Source: Phoronis australis (lineage: Eukaryota; Phoronida; Phoronidae). Taken from it: DNA of 64,000 nt. The translations under genes were made by a program, and so were the position numbers. The notes beneath the pieces were generated by a model, which searched no databases, was not told the origin of the DNA, and worked only from the letters and a program-made list of their open reading frames with translations. The stretch is from assembly GCA_002633005.1 (NCBI GenBank), contig NMRA01000089.1:372001-436000 (forward strand), in the 5' to 3' direction. This document shows, piece by piece, positions 12,197 to 23,389 of this stretch (its first letter is position 1; every line of letters begins with the position of its first letter).

Positions 12197-15100
12197 TTAG
12201 GCTTGGAAAGCACTTGAGAAAAATAGTCCATGTTGACGACCCATACGAGCGATGTTACTGTTCATTGGAGCCTGGAATGTCTTCTCGTAAGTTCCTGGAC
12301 CCGGAACTTTCTGTAATGACATAAACAGTGCTGTTACATAAACGAGGTGATTGGGAGGTTTTTACTAGTAATAGTCGATTTAATGACCATGGTGCCACTT
12401 AGGTTGCTAAAAAATGTGGAGTTTTAACTAAGCCAGGCAAACTGGTCGTAAATACGTTTTGATTTGTGATAAACGGACTTACCGTGTGTGACGTTGAAAA
12501 TCTAGGAGTTTTTGACTTGAAACTTGATGAGACGACGTATTGTGTGGAGCCCGGAATGTACTCGTAATTTCCAGGTCCAGGGCCTATTTTCTGAAACAGT
12601 GAATGGGTCATGATAGATATTTGTCTCAGCCAGTTGGATCTTTTCGTAAAACTTGCGTGAAGGATCTCTTAGTCTTCTCAGGTTGGGAAAAACTCTTCAG
12701 AAAAAGATGAACAGTTCAATTTTCACTAATTAAGTCAAGACACGTTTCCCTGTATTAACATTGCCACAAGGTTAGACGTTATCACCATAAGCGCTTCTTT
12801 ATAACCAATGGCGCTACAAAACGTTGAACATCTCGGTAAGAAGCATATTGAACCCCAATAAAACAGCTTCTCTTAATTTCAAACATTCTCAGCTCCCGGC
12901 GAACTTACTGGTTTAAAATATTTTGTGGGAAATCTCGCTGATGTTGACTTGAACATGGAATGCTTCGACGGCTGTTTTGGAGTAGTGAGAGTAAGGTGCT
13001 TCTCAACTTCATAACTTGTTGGACATACGTTGATATCCTGAAATTAATTGTTTGGAACACGTGAAACTCAGAATATGTTAAACACACCCGAATTTCTATG
13101 AGTGATGACAGAAATACAAACATTTATGTAACTTTTAAGTCTCTGTCCATGCACGAGATTAAACTGAAGATGTTAAAATTTGAATGCGCCATTGGACATT
13201 TAAAACACAACTCGCCTTGTTGGCAGAAAGTACATAAGTTGCCTAATTGCACAAGCCGTATCCATCTTTGTGTGACTTTTGGTTGGTGTTGTTGCCCAAC
13301 GTGTAGTTGGAACAGATCGAGAAGGATGTTATCATATGTTAATGCCATTCAATAAGTCGAGTTATGAATTATGAATGGATGCAGTCAGGTCTCAACTTAG
13401 CTCGCACCTTATCTTTTTTGCCAAAATTTAAGAAGTCGTGGGCATCTCTCTCTGTTCTCTTAAATCCATAAGTGGTCTGTGATTTTTCGAGGCTGAAATA
13501 TAAATTAGACATTTGTACTACTTTCATGCCATGCATTCGCAACAAATCCGACGCATTCTACAACTGAAATACTCCTGGGTGCCCCATTTGCCAGACATTG
13601 TTTTAGCGGTGACTGGTAGCACAACAAGTGGGATCTAGAATCTGACTTGACACCTGTAAGAACATCACCTAAGCAATCTGTCTGGACATGGTACGCACTG
13701 GCTGTATGACAACTGCTACTAAATGAGAACATTGATAAATATATATTGATTGTTTACCTGTAAAGGAAATCTTGATGTTCATACGCTCCCGGAAGTAAGT
13801 AAGCACCTTTGTGGTAGGGACTAGGGTCAGTTTTCCGGCCGTCTGACTTAAAGCGGTACGAATGTGGTCTTTTAGACAAACTTGTGATGAAATCTCTGTA
13901 ATCGTAGGAACCAGGTACTGGAGTTTCCTGAAAGCAAATAAAATCGATTAAACTTATCATGTCTGTTAACATTTTTTCAATTTCTCAAGGGTTTAGGGAA
14001 TGGACATGTCACTTTAATTTTACATGTACACAGAAAATCACATTGAATTCATGGTTTATTGCGTTTTTATACCGAATACATGTAATCCAGATAACATATC
14101 CCGATTTTTGACATTCGGTAGGCGTACATGTTTTGTTGAAATTATAATTGAAAGTAATTGAGTAATCCCCTAGTGGATCATGCATGTTACACCCTTTCAC
14201 AGTGCTACCTCGATAAGTAGTTCATCGTGTTTCCACAGGGACACTTTTCAGTAGAGGTGGCGCGGCGCCAGAGGGTAGATCATGGTCCGAATAGGCTACG
14301 TAAACTGCATCCGTTGCATAGAAAACATGACCCTCGGCTTGTGACCTCCGTCGTACGAATTCTCCCAACTCCCAAGCACTTGATATGTACACATGATATC
14401 GTTACTTGCACCACAGAATTGAAGCAAATGAAATTCGAAAAATTGAAAACAAGTTGTGGTAATGACCCCTTCCCTAACCTGGAGTGGGGTATTTACCTGT
14501 GTCGATTCAGCGGGCACATTCCTTTTGTTGAACAGCGCCGGCTGGACGTTGCAACTTCATAACTTAAATGCGTGAGCATGTTCAATTCACTCTGCTGTAA
14601 TACCTTAATTTAAATGCATGCATGTGCTTAGAACGTCAAGCGATAAATCCTACCTTAATAGTTGCTCTCCACCAACTCTCTCGTCCTGAAACTTTGTCTT
14701 CATAATTTTCTGATAGGCCAGGTCGCATCTGCAGAATAATGGATTTATTACAGTATAATTATTACAGCATAATAATGAATTGATTACAGTATAATTCTCC
14801 ATATTTTGTAATAGGCCTGGATGAAATTGTTTAATGACAAATTTTATTATAGTATATTTTCCCATGTTCTCGCCTCTTCAAGACGTTATTCTAAGAAAAT
14901 AATACATTTCAGTTTTGCATGATGCCTGATTGCCGATTCAGTTGACGATAACGCTCGACTGCACGGATTCAAAAAAAAATGCTTACACGAGTTTGTTTTA
15001 CAAATCAAATAAAATTGTCGATGCCATTTTGTTCGGCAGAGTACTTGATTGAATGGCAAAACCACAGTACATATGCCGTATTGATTTGCAATAAATTAGC

Positions 15101-16567
15101 TTACTTGACCGCTTTTCATATATCGATGTTTGCCGAATTGTGTTATTAGGTCAAGGAAAGGTTATTGTCGACGCATCCTTAGCTTCTGATCGTCCCCAAT
15201 ACAGTATTGGTGTTAGTGAATTGATGACGATCAGAAGCTGTAAGAACGCTTTTGGAGAATATAGTTGCTAATGCCATTTGATTGATACGAAGCGTCGCAA
15301 CGTTTGAATCCAAATTCAGCTGTGGTGGGCAAAGACTCGTGAAGTTTTTGTCCAGTTCTAATTAGCATTATGCAGAAATACAGACATGACCAGTTGTGTG
15401 AGCATGCGTACACGAAGTCACGTGACGTTATCTGAAACACTGATCTTAAGAAAAATGTCATAAATGTTACTTCTGAACAAAAAGATATTTAATGGGCCGG
15501 CAAGTAAAAAATGACGATTCGTTTTACCACCAAGTACTGAAGCCACCACACGCACTGACCTCAAAGGCCGACATACAATCCATATTCAAAGAAGTTTTTG
15601 TTGAGGTATTTAGAATAGGATTAGTGCGCTTAAGGCGCACTTTTATTCTTGAACAGTTATACCTTACATATGTCCATGTCGTAAGTTGAACTGGGTGATT
15701 CGTGTTTATGCCCATTCAATACTTAGTCTACTACTGAAACGGCCATGGATCAAAGTCAGGTTTCACTAGTCCTTAGTACAGATTTGGCTCTCGGTTTTCA
15801 TGACTCAAGTGCAGTCTCATGAGCCCGCTAATTCAGGATACTATAGGTGCAGCTTCACATACATATAGGCGCACGGGCCGACTAAAATACCAACGATCAG
15901 ACCGAGACAGGCGGGTGTTGGTCACGGTGCATATATTGGCATTAGCGAATCATAATTAATATTATAATTTACATTGTCAATTCTATTAGCCACCGTTTCA
16001 AGTACACAAAAGTGAGATGTCTACAGAGTTCATATATTCCCCCGCCGCCGCCCGAGTCACGGTCTGTAAGTGTGGACGTCTCATCCAGATGCCAGTGTGG
16101 AGGTTTCTGGGAGACACACACCTGGCCTTGCGGCAGGAGTTTCACAATAATTTGTTAATTTTAAATTACGTGAAGTCCCGCAAGTAGTTTTGAACGCAGA
16201 TACTTTCAAGCGATCATTGGTATCGCACCTGCCTTGCGAGGCAGGCCTCGCCCACCGCCGTCGTGGCATAAGGGGCTCGCCTGCTCAAAACTCCGGGCAG
16301 CGACTCATAGTTTTATGAGTTTATCACAGTAATACTCGGCTGAGAGGTTTTTAAGACTACAGATTAGTGACTTACTTGCACTGGACTTCCTTTATCTCTC
16401 ACGAATATGCTAACCCTGTCCTCGGCCATAGCCTTTTTCCGTTTCGGTTTAGCGAATAACGCGACTGTTTTCGATTTTGGCCTGGACACAAGAGTGGCTT
16501 TTTGGGAGGCTGTTGGTGTCCTCTTTTCCGAAAGTTCGGGAGTCACTTGAGTCGTTTGTGGTGCCAT
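12197..16567 (-). CDS. STPG4: STPG4 homologue (sperm-tail PG-rich repeat protein)
   Basis: Complete seven-exon gene, all junctions GT..AG and in phase (given high to low): 16567-16376, 14728-14654, 13927-13758, 13492-13408, 13037-12909, 12590-12483, 12310-12197 (TAA). Predicted about 290 aa; human STPG4 is about 248. The N-terminus from MAPQTTQVTPELSEKR is basic and unique. Exon 2 carries ESWWRATIK, and exon 3 starts ETPVPGSYDY and carries FKSDGRK, matching the WWR, TDTPIPGTY and FKNEGRK blocks of the human protein. Exon 6 has GPGPGNYEY and exon 7 VPGPGTYEK, which are classic SHIPPO PGPG.Y repeats. The tail ARMGRQHGLFF matches human AKMGQEHSLFF. Family members with these repeats occur in cilia and sperm flagella, and mouse Stpg4 (GSE) is germline-linked; function here is inferred. 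The 3' end faces the TTC7 3' end. Confidence 0.92.
15181..15239. repeat. Nested inverted repeat in STPG4 intron 1
   Basis: Perfect 14-bp arms AGCTTCTGATCGTC (15181-15194) and GACGATCAGAAGCT (15226-15239) enclose a second perfect hairpin, CCAATAC-A-GTATTGG (15196-15210). This could form a compound stem-loop or be a MITE remnant. No function is shown. Confidence 0.8.
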
Positions 16568-17430
16568 ATCTTGAGATTACTTGGGCTTATCGCGAATCCG
16601 TAAACACTTCGTTTCCAGACAGCATCACACGTTGTGAGCTAATGTAAACTCCGACTATCACCTATTCATTGCGTCCTTGACGACAACCTATTCAAATATA
16701 TTGAAGTTCAACAAAAGCAACCAACACACATTGAGCGCCATCTGGAGACTACGAGTGTAGAGCTCAGTGACGTCTTCATGCACAGAAAAAAATCTTTTTG
16801 CGATAAACAAAATTAGCAAAAAGTTATGCCTTCGTATTTGTGGGATTTTAAACAACAGAGTTCAAGCTAACCAGGACATCGTTGCTTAGTAAAATCAGGA
16901 ATAGCGAAAAAAAGTGCTTCAGGCCAGTCACCATCCGATAGGGCTTTTGACACGCGCCATTTCAAAAGCAATGAAAGGGCCTCTTCCTGAGGGTTCTGCC
17001 TCACTAGTAACCTGAGGGAGAATCTGCAAGGTGGCCGAGGGGAGAAAAACGCGAAAAGGGGAGAAAAGGGGAAAAGGGGAAAATAGGTGGAAAAAGAAAA
17101 GAAAACGCCCGAGAAAGAAACAAACAAGACAACGAAGGGAAAAATACATTACAAAAATGCTTCTTTATTGTAGAAAATTATATTAATCTAAATATGCATT
17201 GACTTCGATCCTTTCACTACACAATGAATTTGGGCACACTGAATGACTAACCGCTGACTAGAATTGATCCAATCATTTTTATTGTACAGCATCGCATACA
17301 TATACATAACATATTTAAAGGGTTACCCCTTCTGTTTTCAACACTGTGTTGCTTTATAAATATACAAGAACAGACATTTAAAACATCCTGGGTTTTTGAT
17401 TGGAAGATAATACTAACATTTTCTTCAGCC
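16568..17430. other. Upstream flank of STPG4, non-coding
   Basis: This should contain the STPG4 promoter. No convincing TATA box or other motif was recognised. A purine-rich, low-complexity stretch (GGGGAAAA-type) lies at about 17037-17110, and open frames across it are compositional. Nothing else was recognised. Confidence 0.4.
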
Positions 17431-18890
17431 AAGCTGTGGGCGAGTAGGGTGACAGTACCTCACCCAGTACGTAATTTCCGTTACTTGAAAACTCTCAATA
17501 CAGGGCAATGACAAATAAAGTCTATCTCATTGTCAACACTGCCTAGGTTAGGTACATACAACGCAATTTTTTTCATTCTTGAAAACACCGTGGTGCTACT
17601 TATCTCTATGTTTAGTTTATGAACCGAGCCAGCTGAACTGAGTGAGACAACTTCATATATGTAAACTCGAATAGGTATTCTTCGCACAGCATCTCTCGTT
17701 GAATTATTGTATAAATCGATGCGTGTTCAACATTTTTATCCAATGTACAACCAGTATTCATATAGTTTATAAACACCATTTGTCTGCCACATTCGCCCAT
17801 CTTTCAAAGGCATTTGAACTTTTTTAACTAATCTCAGAACATTTTTACAAAAGTCATTGTGAACATCTTCAATATCCATACAAACAGAGATACCCCATAT
17901 TTCGGCTCCATATGTTGATATTGCCAATATTATGGGACATGGTATCAAATATATTAAAGTATTGCTGGGGACCTTTTTCTGGTTAGACTAGCTTTTGTTA
18001 TGTTGAGACGTTTCCTTGCTTGGGTTGCTAGTATTTAGAACACTTGCTCCACTTGAGAATACAGCACCTAGGTATTTAATTTGCATGTTGAAATATCATT
18101 TTTCTTCTCTGGATACTACACGCCCACAACGATGTGGGTTTTCGAACCTCTTCGCCAAATATTTTTCAAGTCTGGTGCGCACGCCACCTGTTGGACATAT
18201 TATGTGACCTAATGCTAGTTTTATCCAAAAAACTGCAAGACTGCAGTTGTTACAAAGTTCCTCAAGTATATTAAACTCTTTCTGGAGCACAATTATCTTG
18301 TCTAATACAATCTGTAAATCATCTGCAAGAAGCAGAGAACTAATTTCACAATCCGGGGAAACATTAACCTCTACCTCCAATTTCTCCTAGATCCACCACC
18401 AAACCACTAACGAACAAATAGCAGCGGGCTGCGGACACACCCGTGTCTGACACCTGTTTTACACGTGACGTAAGGAGTGACGTCTGTTTGTAATTTAACA
18501 CATGACTTCACCTCCTTATAAATGTTACGGAGTATGGAAGCATTTTCCAGTGGATAGGAGTTGTCAGAAGTACACGAAATACACACGCGTCGACACTGTC
18601 AAATGCTTTACTGAATCAGCGTAGGCACACTACACCTTCCTATTTTACAGACTACATTAAACTGGGTTATTTAAGCTGTTTGAAGCCATGTTGATTGTTG
18701 TTCAGCACATCGTCTATGCATTCATCACGTTGTGCATAGCGATTAGTAAATTTGTGCCGGAATGTGCTCAAAAAAGCTTGGCATCGTAGAAATATCCCCG
18801 CTAGTTTGCTTCTCCAAGACCAATTTTGATGATGAGGTTCTGTATATGGCAACAGTTTCAGTGCAATATGATCAAAAATACACCGCATAG
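17430..18890 (-). mobile_element. Decayed non-LTR retrotransposon (LINE) reverse-transcriptase region
   Basis: Read from right to left in several frames, the RT motifs occur in the expected order. NNNQHGF lies near 18680. FSKAFDSVDACVF, with the motif A aspartate, lies near 18600. GVRHGCVRSPLLF (motif B) lies near 18430. LLLADDLQIV (motif C, ADD) lies near 18320. Downstream YGAEIWG and VHNDFCKNVLRLVKK, typical of the region after RT in LINE ORF2, lie near 17850-17930. Frameshifts and stops separate these blocks, so the copy is dead. No endonuclease domain, 5' end, poly-A tail or target duplication was located, and the clade is not assigned. Confidence 0.8.
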
Positions 18891-19352
18891 AATCTTTTTA
18901 CTGTAACACTGTAACAAGCTTCCACCGTAACTGGCATTTCGTTTTTCGGATTTCGAAACGGTACTGAACTATGGTAGGCGTGGCGTTTGTTGGAACTATC
19001 CATCTCCAGAATACTCGGATGAACACGTCACATAGGTGTTTTGCGGAGTGAGATGATAGAATTATGCAAGCGGAGTAAAGAAGAGGTCATGCAGGCATTG
19101 ACGATAAAAAAGAAACACCGTCTGAGTGCCTTTAGAACAACAGTAGCAAAGTTCACAGAAAAACGTGTGTCTCAGACCAGCCCTGCCGCCGCAAATATTC
19201 CCTGCCCGCAAATGTTTAGTTAGCAGCTCACGTACAAACTCGTTGATCGAGCTCCACTGCTCGACTATTTTCAGAATAACCTTACGAGGTTGCTGTTTCA
19301 TTTTTTCAATAAGTTATTTTGAATCCGTAAAACTAAACAAATTTTTCTCACT
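18891..19352. other. Intergenic, nothing recognised
   Basis: No coding similarity, RNA gene or repeat was recognised. It ends at ACT (19350-19352), the left target-site copy of the TIR element that follows. Confidence 0.4.
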
Positions 19353-19381
19353 CGGGTAAATCACAATAAAGGTCCATATTC
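19353..19381 (+). repeat. Left terminal inverted repeat
   Basis: 29 bp, 27 identical to the reverse complement of 21441-21469. Flanked on the outside by ACT. Confidence 0.85.
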
Positions 19382-19944
19382 AAGAATTGACTGTATTACG
19401 GGCTCAAATAAAAATTTCTGGTCATTTACCAAATGCCAACTGGATCTCTTACGCAAGGGTTATTTAGTTGTGCAAAATAAAAAAAGAATTATCAAAATCA
19501 GATCGTGTTTGAGAAATTTATGCATTTTTGTCTCCGAATTTCATGCATTTTTAGCGTTACGTGTGGCCATTTTAAAAATTCTAATTTTCAAGTGTCAACA
19601 GTAGAAAAGAAGTTTATTTTTTTAAGTAAGCAATTGTTTTAATATGACTAGAAATAACTCTTGGTCACTTACAGAATTACTTAAATGAAGCTGTATTTAA
19701 TCGTTTTGAAATGCTAGGGTTCATCCTAAAACAGGAGCTTGTTACGAAATTTGTAATTTTTATGTTTTAACTCCCGTCTACTGTAAAGAAGGTTAAAAAG
19801 TATAGTTCACACTCTACAATAAAAAAGCTGCAGAATATGTTAGCCTAGGAAACACAGCAAATATTCAATATCTAAACAAACCAAAAGTGTGTATATTAAC
19901 TGGGTTCTGCTATGTTGAAAAAGGGCCAAAAAGGCCAACAACAT

Positions 19945-21284
19945 GTAGTGTACGTACCCCGAAGTGAAATTCAATTTCAAAAATGGTGATTGCAAATGAT
20001 ATTAGTGCCTTTTAAATAACAACATGGTGCTTTGTATGAACAAAGAAAAATAAATGGTCATACGACCTAATGTTACAATGTTATGCAGAACCAGTGATGT
20101 AGTATACGTACCCCTTTTGTAGTGTATGTGCCCCCTTTTGTAGTGTACGTACCCCCTATTGTAGTGTACGTACCCCAATCTTAACAAATGCCATGAAACT
20201 AAAAACATGGTAAGTGAGCAACGTTGGTCATAGACAATTTCCTCCCTTAAAAATGTTAGGTTAAAAGGGTGTTTATTACGAATACTTTTGTTTTGAGTGA
20301 AATATTAGCATTTGTGTAGTGTACGTACTTTACCCGCATATTTAACATGTGCCTATTTTCATTTCAAAGAATGACAGATAAGCACATGAATTCTGTACTT
20401 TTTATTTGTTATCTCTAAATGCATTCGGTAAATGAACAAACTCTCAGTAGATTCTAAGTATTTAGTTGTAAACCCGACATGTCATTGAAATGTAGTGTAC
20501 GTACCACTGAGTAGTGTACGTACCCCTGTGTAGTGTACGTACCCCTGTGTAGTGTACGTACCCCTGTACGTGTGATGTACGAACCCTAAACCTCTGTGCA
20601 ATAAAATAGTACATACTGCTGTTCTCATGAACAACACTGGTATGTCCTAAATGCATCCAGTCTGACAAAAAAACAATGGACGTTATCAAATTTGTGGGCT
20701 ACAGAATGTCACACAGGACTTGGCCAGTAACATCGTAGAAGACACGTCGTGTGACAAATGATGTTGCAGAGGCAGGTTCTCCATCTCTCAAAACAACTTG
20801 AAGCAAACCAACAAGTAGTGGCAGCACAAAACTTGAGACCATCCGAGACATTTGTAACTTAGTAAAATTCGATTTTAATTGAATGTACGTAATTACGTAG
20901 TGTACATACCCCCGACCAGTACCATTTGTTTACTATTTACAAGTTGAACACTAAACCTAGCATTGCTTCAACTATTTTGACCAATTGGTTAATGTGTTGA
21001 AAACTATAGGCAAATAGCACCAATAAAGTTTTTGAGAAAGTAGTTACTCATAGTTTTCCTTTTGTAAGAATCATATTGCAAGAGAAAAAGTTTCATTAAA
21101 CTGCGTTAGAATATCTAATGCATCATCATCTAGAACAACTTGACCAGCACCATAATCATTTATCTTACTTTAGTATGTCATACGTCTTCAATTTAATAAA
21201 GAAATTAATAAATTAATTGCTACCTTATGATTTTTTTTCGCCTGACAGAAGTGGGTTGTGTCAACATGTTGTAGTGTACGTACC
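19945..21284 (+). repeat. Interspersed GTAGTGTACGTACCCC motif array
   Basis: Thirteen copies, exact or near, start at 19945, 20099, 20119, 20140, 20161, 20316, 20492, 20511, 20530, 20549, 20572, 20897 and 21271. Two clusters have regular 19-21-bp spacing (20099-20176 and 20492-20564); the others are isolated. The core GTACGTAC is a perfect palindrome. All lie inside the TIR element. They are candidate transposase-binding sites. Confidence 0.9.
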
Positions 21285-21440
21285 GTTTTATACAACTGTG
21301 ATGCATTAGGCCACAAAATTTTATTCGGTAGTTCTTGTGCAAAAATATTTTAGATTACAAACCTGGAATGATGGTATTTTAAATTAACCCAGCTTTTACA
21401 CTTATATGACAACCTTCATTTTTCACTAGAAGTGTCCACC

Positions 21441-21469
21441 GAATATGGACGTTGATTGTGATTTACCCG
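21441..21469 (-). repeat. Right terminal inverted repeat
   Basis: Reverse complement begins CGGGTAAATCACAATC and matches 19353-19381 except at two positions. Flanked on the outside by ACT. Confidence 0.85.
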
Positions 21470-22540
21470 ACTACATGCGTACGGTCGGGATCCACGAATA
21501 ACTGAAGAACCGTATCGTGTTAAAATCAATGTTACCCAGTTTATCAAATTTTCATTGAAAAATCTTATCTAAGTGCGGTAAGTGCCTTAACCATAGGTTC
21601 ACTTCTCTGACGGTTACTCCACCGCAAAGTCGTTTCTTATCATTTAAAATTTGACTGCATAGGGATTCAAATATGTCAATATCTTGTACACTCAAGTTCA
21701 CGTTGTGATATCGACAAAATAAAACTGCCTGGCATCATTGATGATCCTTGGTAACTTGGTGCTATATATTACGCTGAATAGATATAAGTTGACAGCTGCA
21801 AATAAAACGGTTATCTGCCTCATTTCGAAGTCCTCAAAGTCAACGAACATGCACAGCAGTGCAATCAGCCGATAAGTAGGCCTAGGAATGGCCGTGTTGA
21901 AGAAATGTAGAATTTATCGATATCTGTAGTAGTTTAGTTTGTCATAATATATATGACCTTTTATGTCACCTACACGTATTGTTTCATTGTGAACTAGCTT
22001 CGGTATCGCTTCGCCATTTAGCGCATATAAATGTAGTTCATGGTTGGGATTGCAAAAACATTGCCACTGGTGCCCGACAGAACTGGGTGTGCGACCAAGA
22101 GTCGACTTGGCTAAGACGGGCGAAGTCCATTACAAAACCTTCTAGTTAGGTTTTAACTCTAGACGGCAGCAGTTTCTATATCGAGGCTAAATCCAGATAC
22201 ATGTTGCTCTTTCGGCCAGGCCTACTATATCTTTGCACGGTTCTTGTTATTGTCCAGAAAAATAAAGTAACACACACGCGCGCGCACACGCACACACGCA
22301 CACACACACACACGAAGGTGGGAGCTGAAAACGTAATCACAGTCGAACTGATTACTGATCATAGAGCCTCATTGTTACTGACGATAATTATGGTCGTAAG
22401 TCACAAGTACTCAGCACTGCTAAATGCACGAACTATACCACCAAACCCCTAGTAACATATTTTAGCATCTGCGGCTGTGTCTACTAAACCCCTTAAAAGA
22501 TCACAATTTTGCAAGTGTTCTCCCATTAACTTGACTTCAG
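21470..22540. other. Intergenic, nothing but a CA repeat
   Basis: No coding sequence was recognised. A (CA)n/(CG)n microsatellite lies at about 22271-22314. Confidence 0.4.
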
Positions 22541-22640
22541 ATGGACGAATTCGACTATCGTTGTGCCTTTTAATGAGAATTTTTTTCGTCAACCTCTGTA
22601 TCTTTGGAATTCCTTGACGTCTTTTAAATGAAATTTGTCA
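22540..22640 (+). mobile_element. Diverged relative of the palindrome-headed dispersed repeat
   Basis: The blocks GACTATCGTTGTGCC, CCTCTGTATCTTTGGAA and AAATGAAATTTGTC align in order with GACTACCGGTGTGCC, CCTTTGTATCTTCAAAA and CATGAAATTTGGTA at 7371-7467. This is an old copy without the TCCG tract. Confidence 0.55.
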
Positions 22641-22707
22641 AGTAGTTTTGCATTAGAGTCGACGCCTTCCCAATTTCGGAGGGGTTCGACGTATTTTGCA
22701 CCATGTA

Positions 22708-23016
22708 CAGGGGCGGATCCAGGATTTTGAGTTGGGGGGGCAGGGCACGGGAATAACCAGAATTTGGAGAAAATGCGCGCGCCCAGCCTAAAATGTGGGG
22801 ACGCAGAGGTCTCGAATGTTTGGGGTTGCGGACCTGTTGACTAAAAAAATGACTAAAAAAACGGTAAACGGGGTTTGTTCAGTTTGCTCAGGGGCTATGC
22901 ATTGTTTTTTCACCCCCGTCGAGCCCCTGCTTGCGCGCACGCGAACTCCCAAATGGTATCTGGTAGAATTTTAAGGGGGCCATGGCCCCCTTGGCCCCCC
23001 CCTAAATCTGCCACTG
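22708..23016. mobile_element. 309-bp MITE with CAGGGGCGGATCC-type ends
   Basis: The left end CAGGGGCGGATCCAGG and the reverse complement of the right end, CAGTGGCAGATTTAGG, form imperfect TIRs with 12 of 16 matching. Each is followed inward by a G-run. ATGTA flanks both sides (22703-22707 and 23017-23021), consistent with a 5-bp target duplication. Ends of this kind are common in marine invertebrate genomes. There is no transposase. Confidence 0.7.
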
Positions 23017-23389
23017 ATGTAATGGCTATTTCAACGCTCCGCGTTGCTCTTGTTATACAGTCTGTGGAGAGAGAGTGTGTGGTCTTAAACCATAGACTTA
23101 GTTCTATGGTTAAACTAACGAGGAACGGCACTAATTGGATGACAGCACCAAACTTTAAAATATTGTCCAATGATTCTGCCTGGTATAAATCCTAATACTT
23201 TAATATTGCGCCAGATCGAGTAATTCGCCATGTTCAAAACTTTTCCAAGGATTCAGTCTTTGACCATTCGGTGATGTATGCAAACCTCTGCCATGTCATT
23301 CTTGTACCGCCATGATGGGTTTACTATCAACAGCTAAAATTTGTATTCATCAGTTGACTAATAACTAACTAATACAAACATGAGAATTA

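Larger units (their letters stand above)
19353..21469. mobile_element. 2.1-kb TIR DNA transposon-like element with internal motif arrays
   Basis: Left end CGGGTAAATCACAAT...GTCCATATTC (19353-19381) and right end in reverse complement match over 29 bp with two mismatches. ACT flanks both ends (19350-19352 and 21470-21472), suggesting a 3-bp target duplication. Length is 2117 bp. No transposase-like ORF is present, so it is probably non-autonomous. The interior carries 13 same-strand copies of GTAGTGTACGTACCCC or close variants. A 3-bp duplication with repeated internal binding-site-like motifs recalls CACTA/EnSpm or PIF/Harbinger elements, but the terminal bases fit neither clearly. Superfamily is left open. 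Confidence 0.8.

Noticed and set aside
14227-14562. 111-codon + strand ORF within STPG4 intron 2
   Set aside because: No domain was recognised and it is antisense to an intron; the length is possible by chance in this GC-richer patch.
16200-16270. tRNA-like stem CCTGCC/GGCAGG with a nearby TTCAAA
   Set aside because: The loop has six bases, there is no D or T arm and no acceptor pairing, so no tRNA is called.
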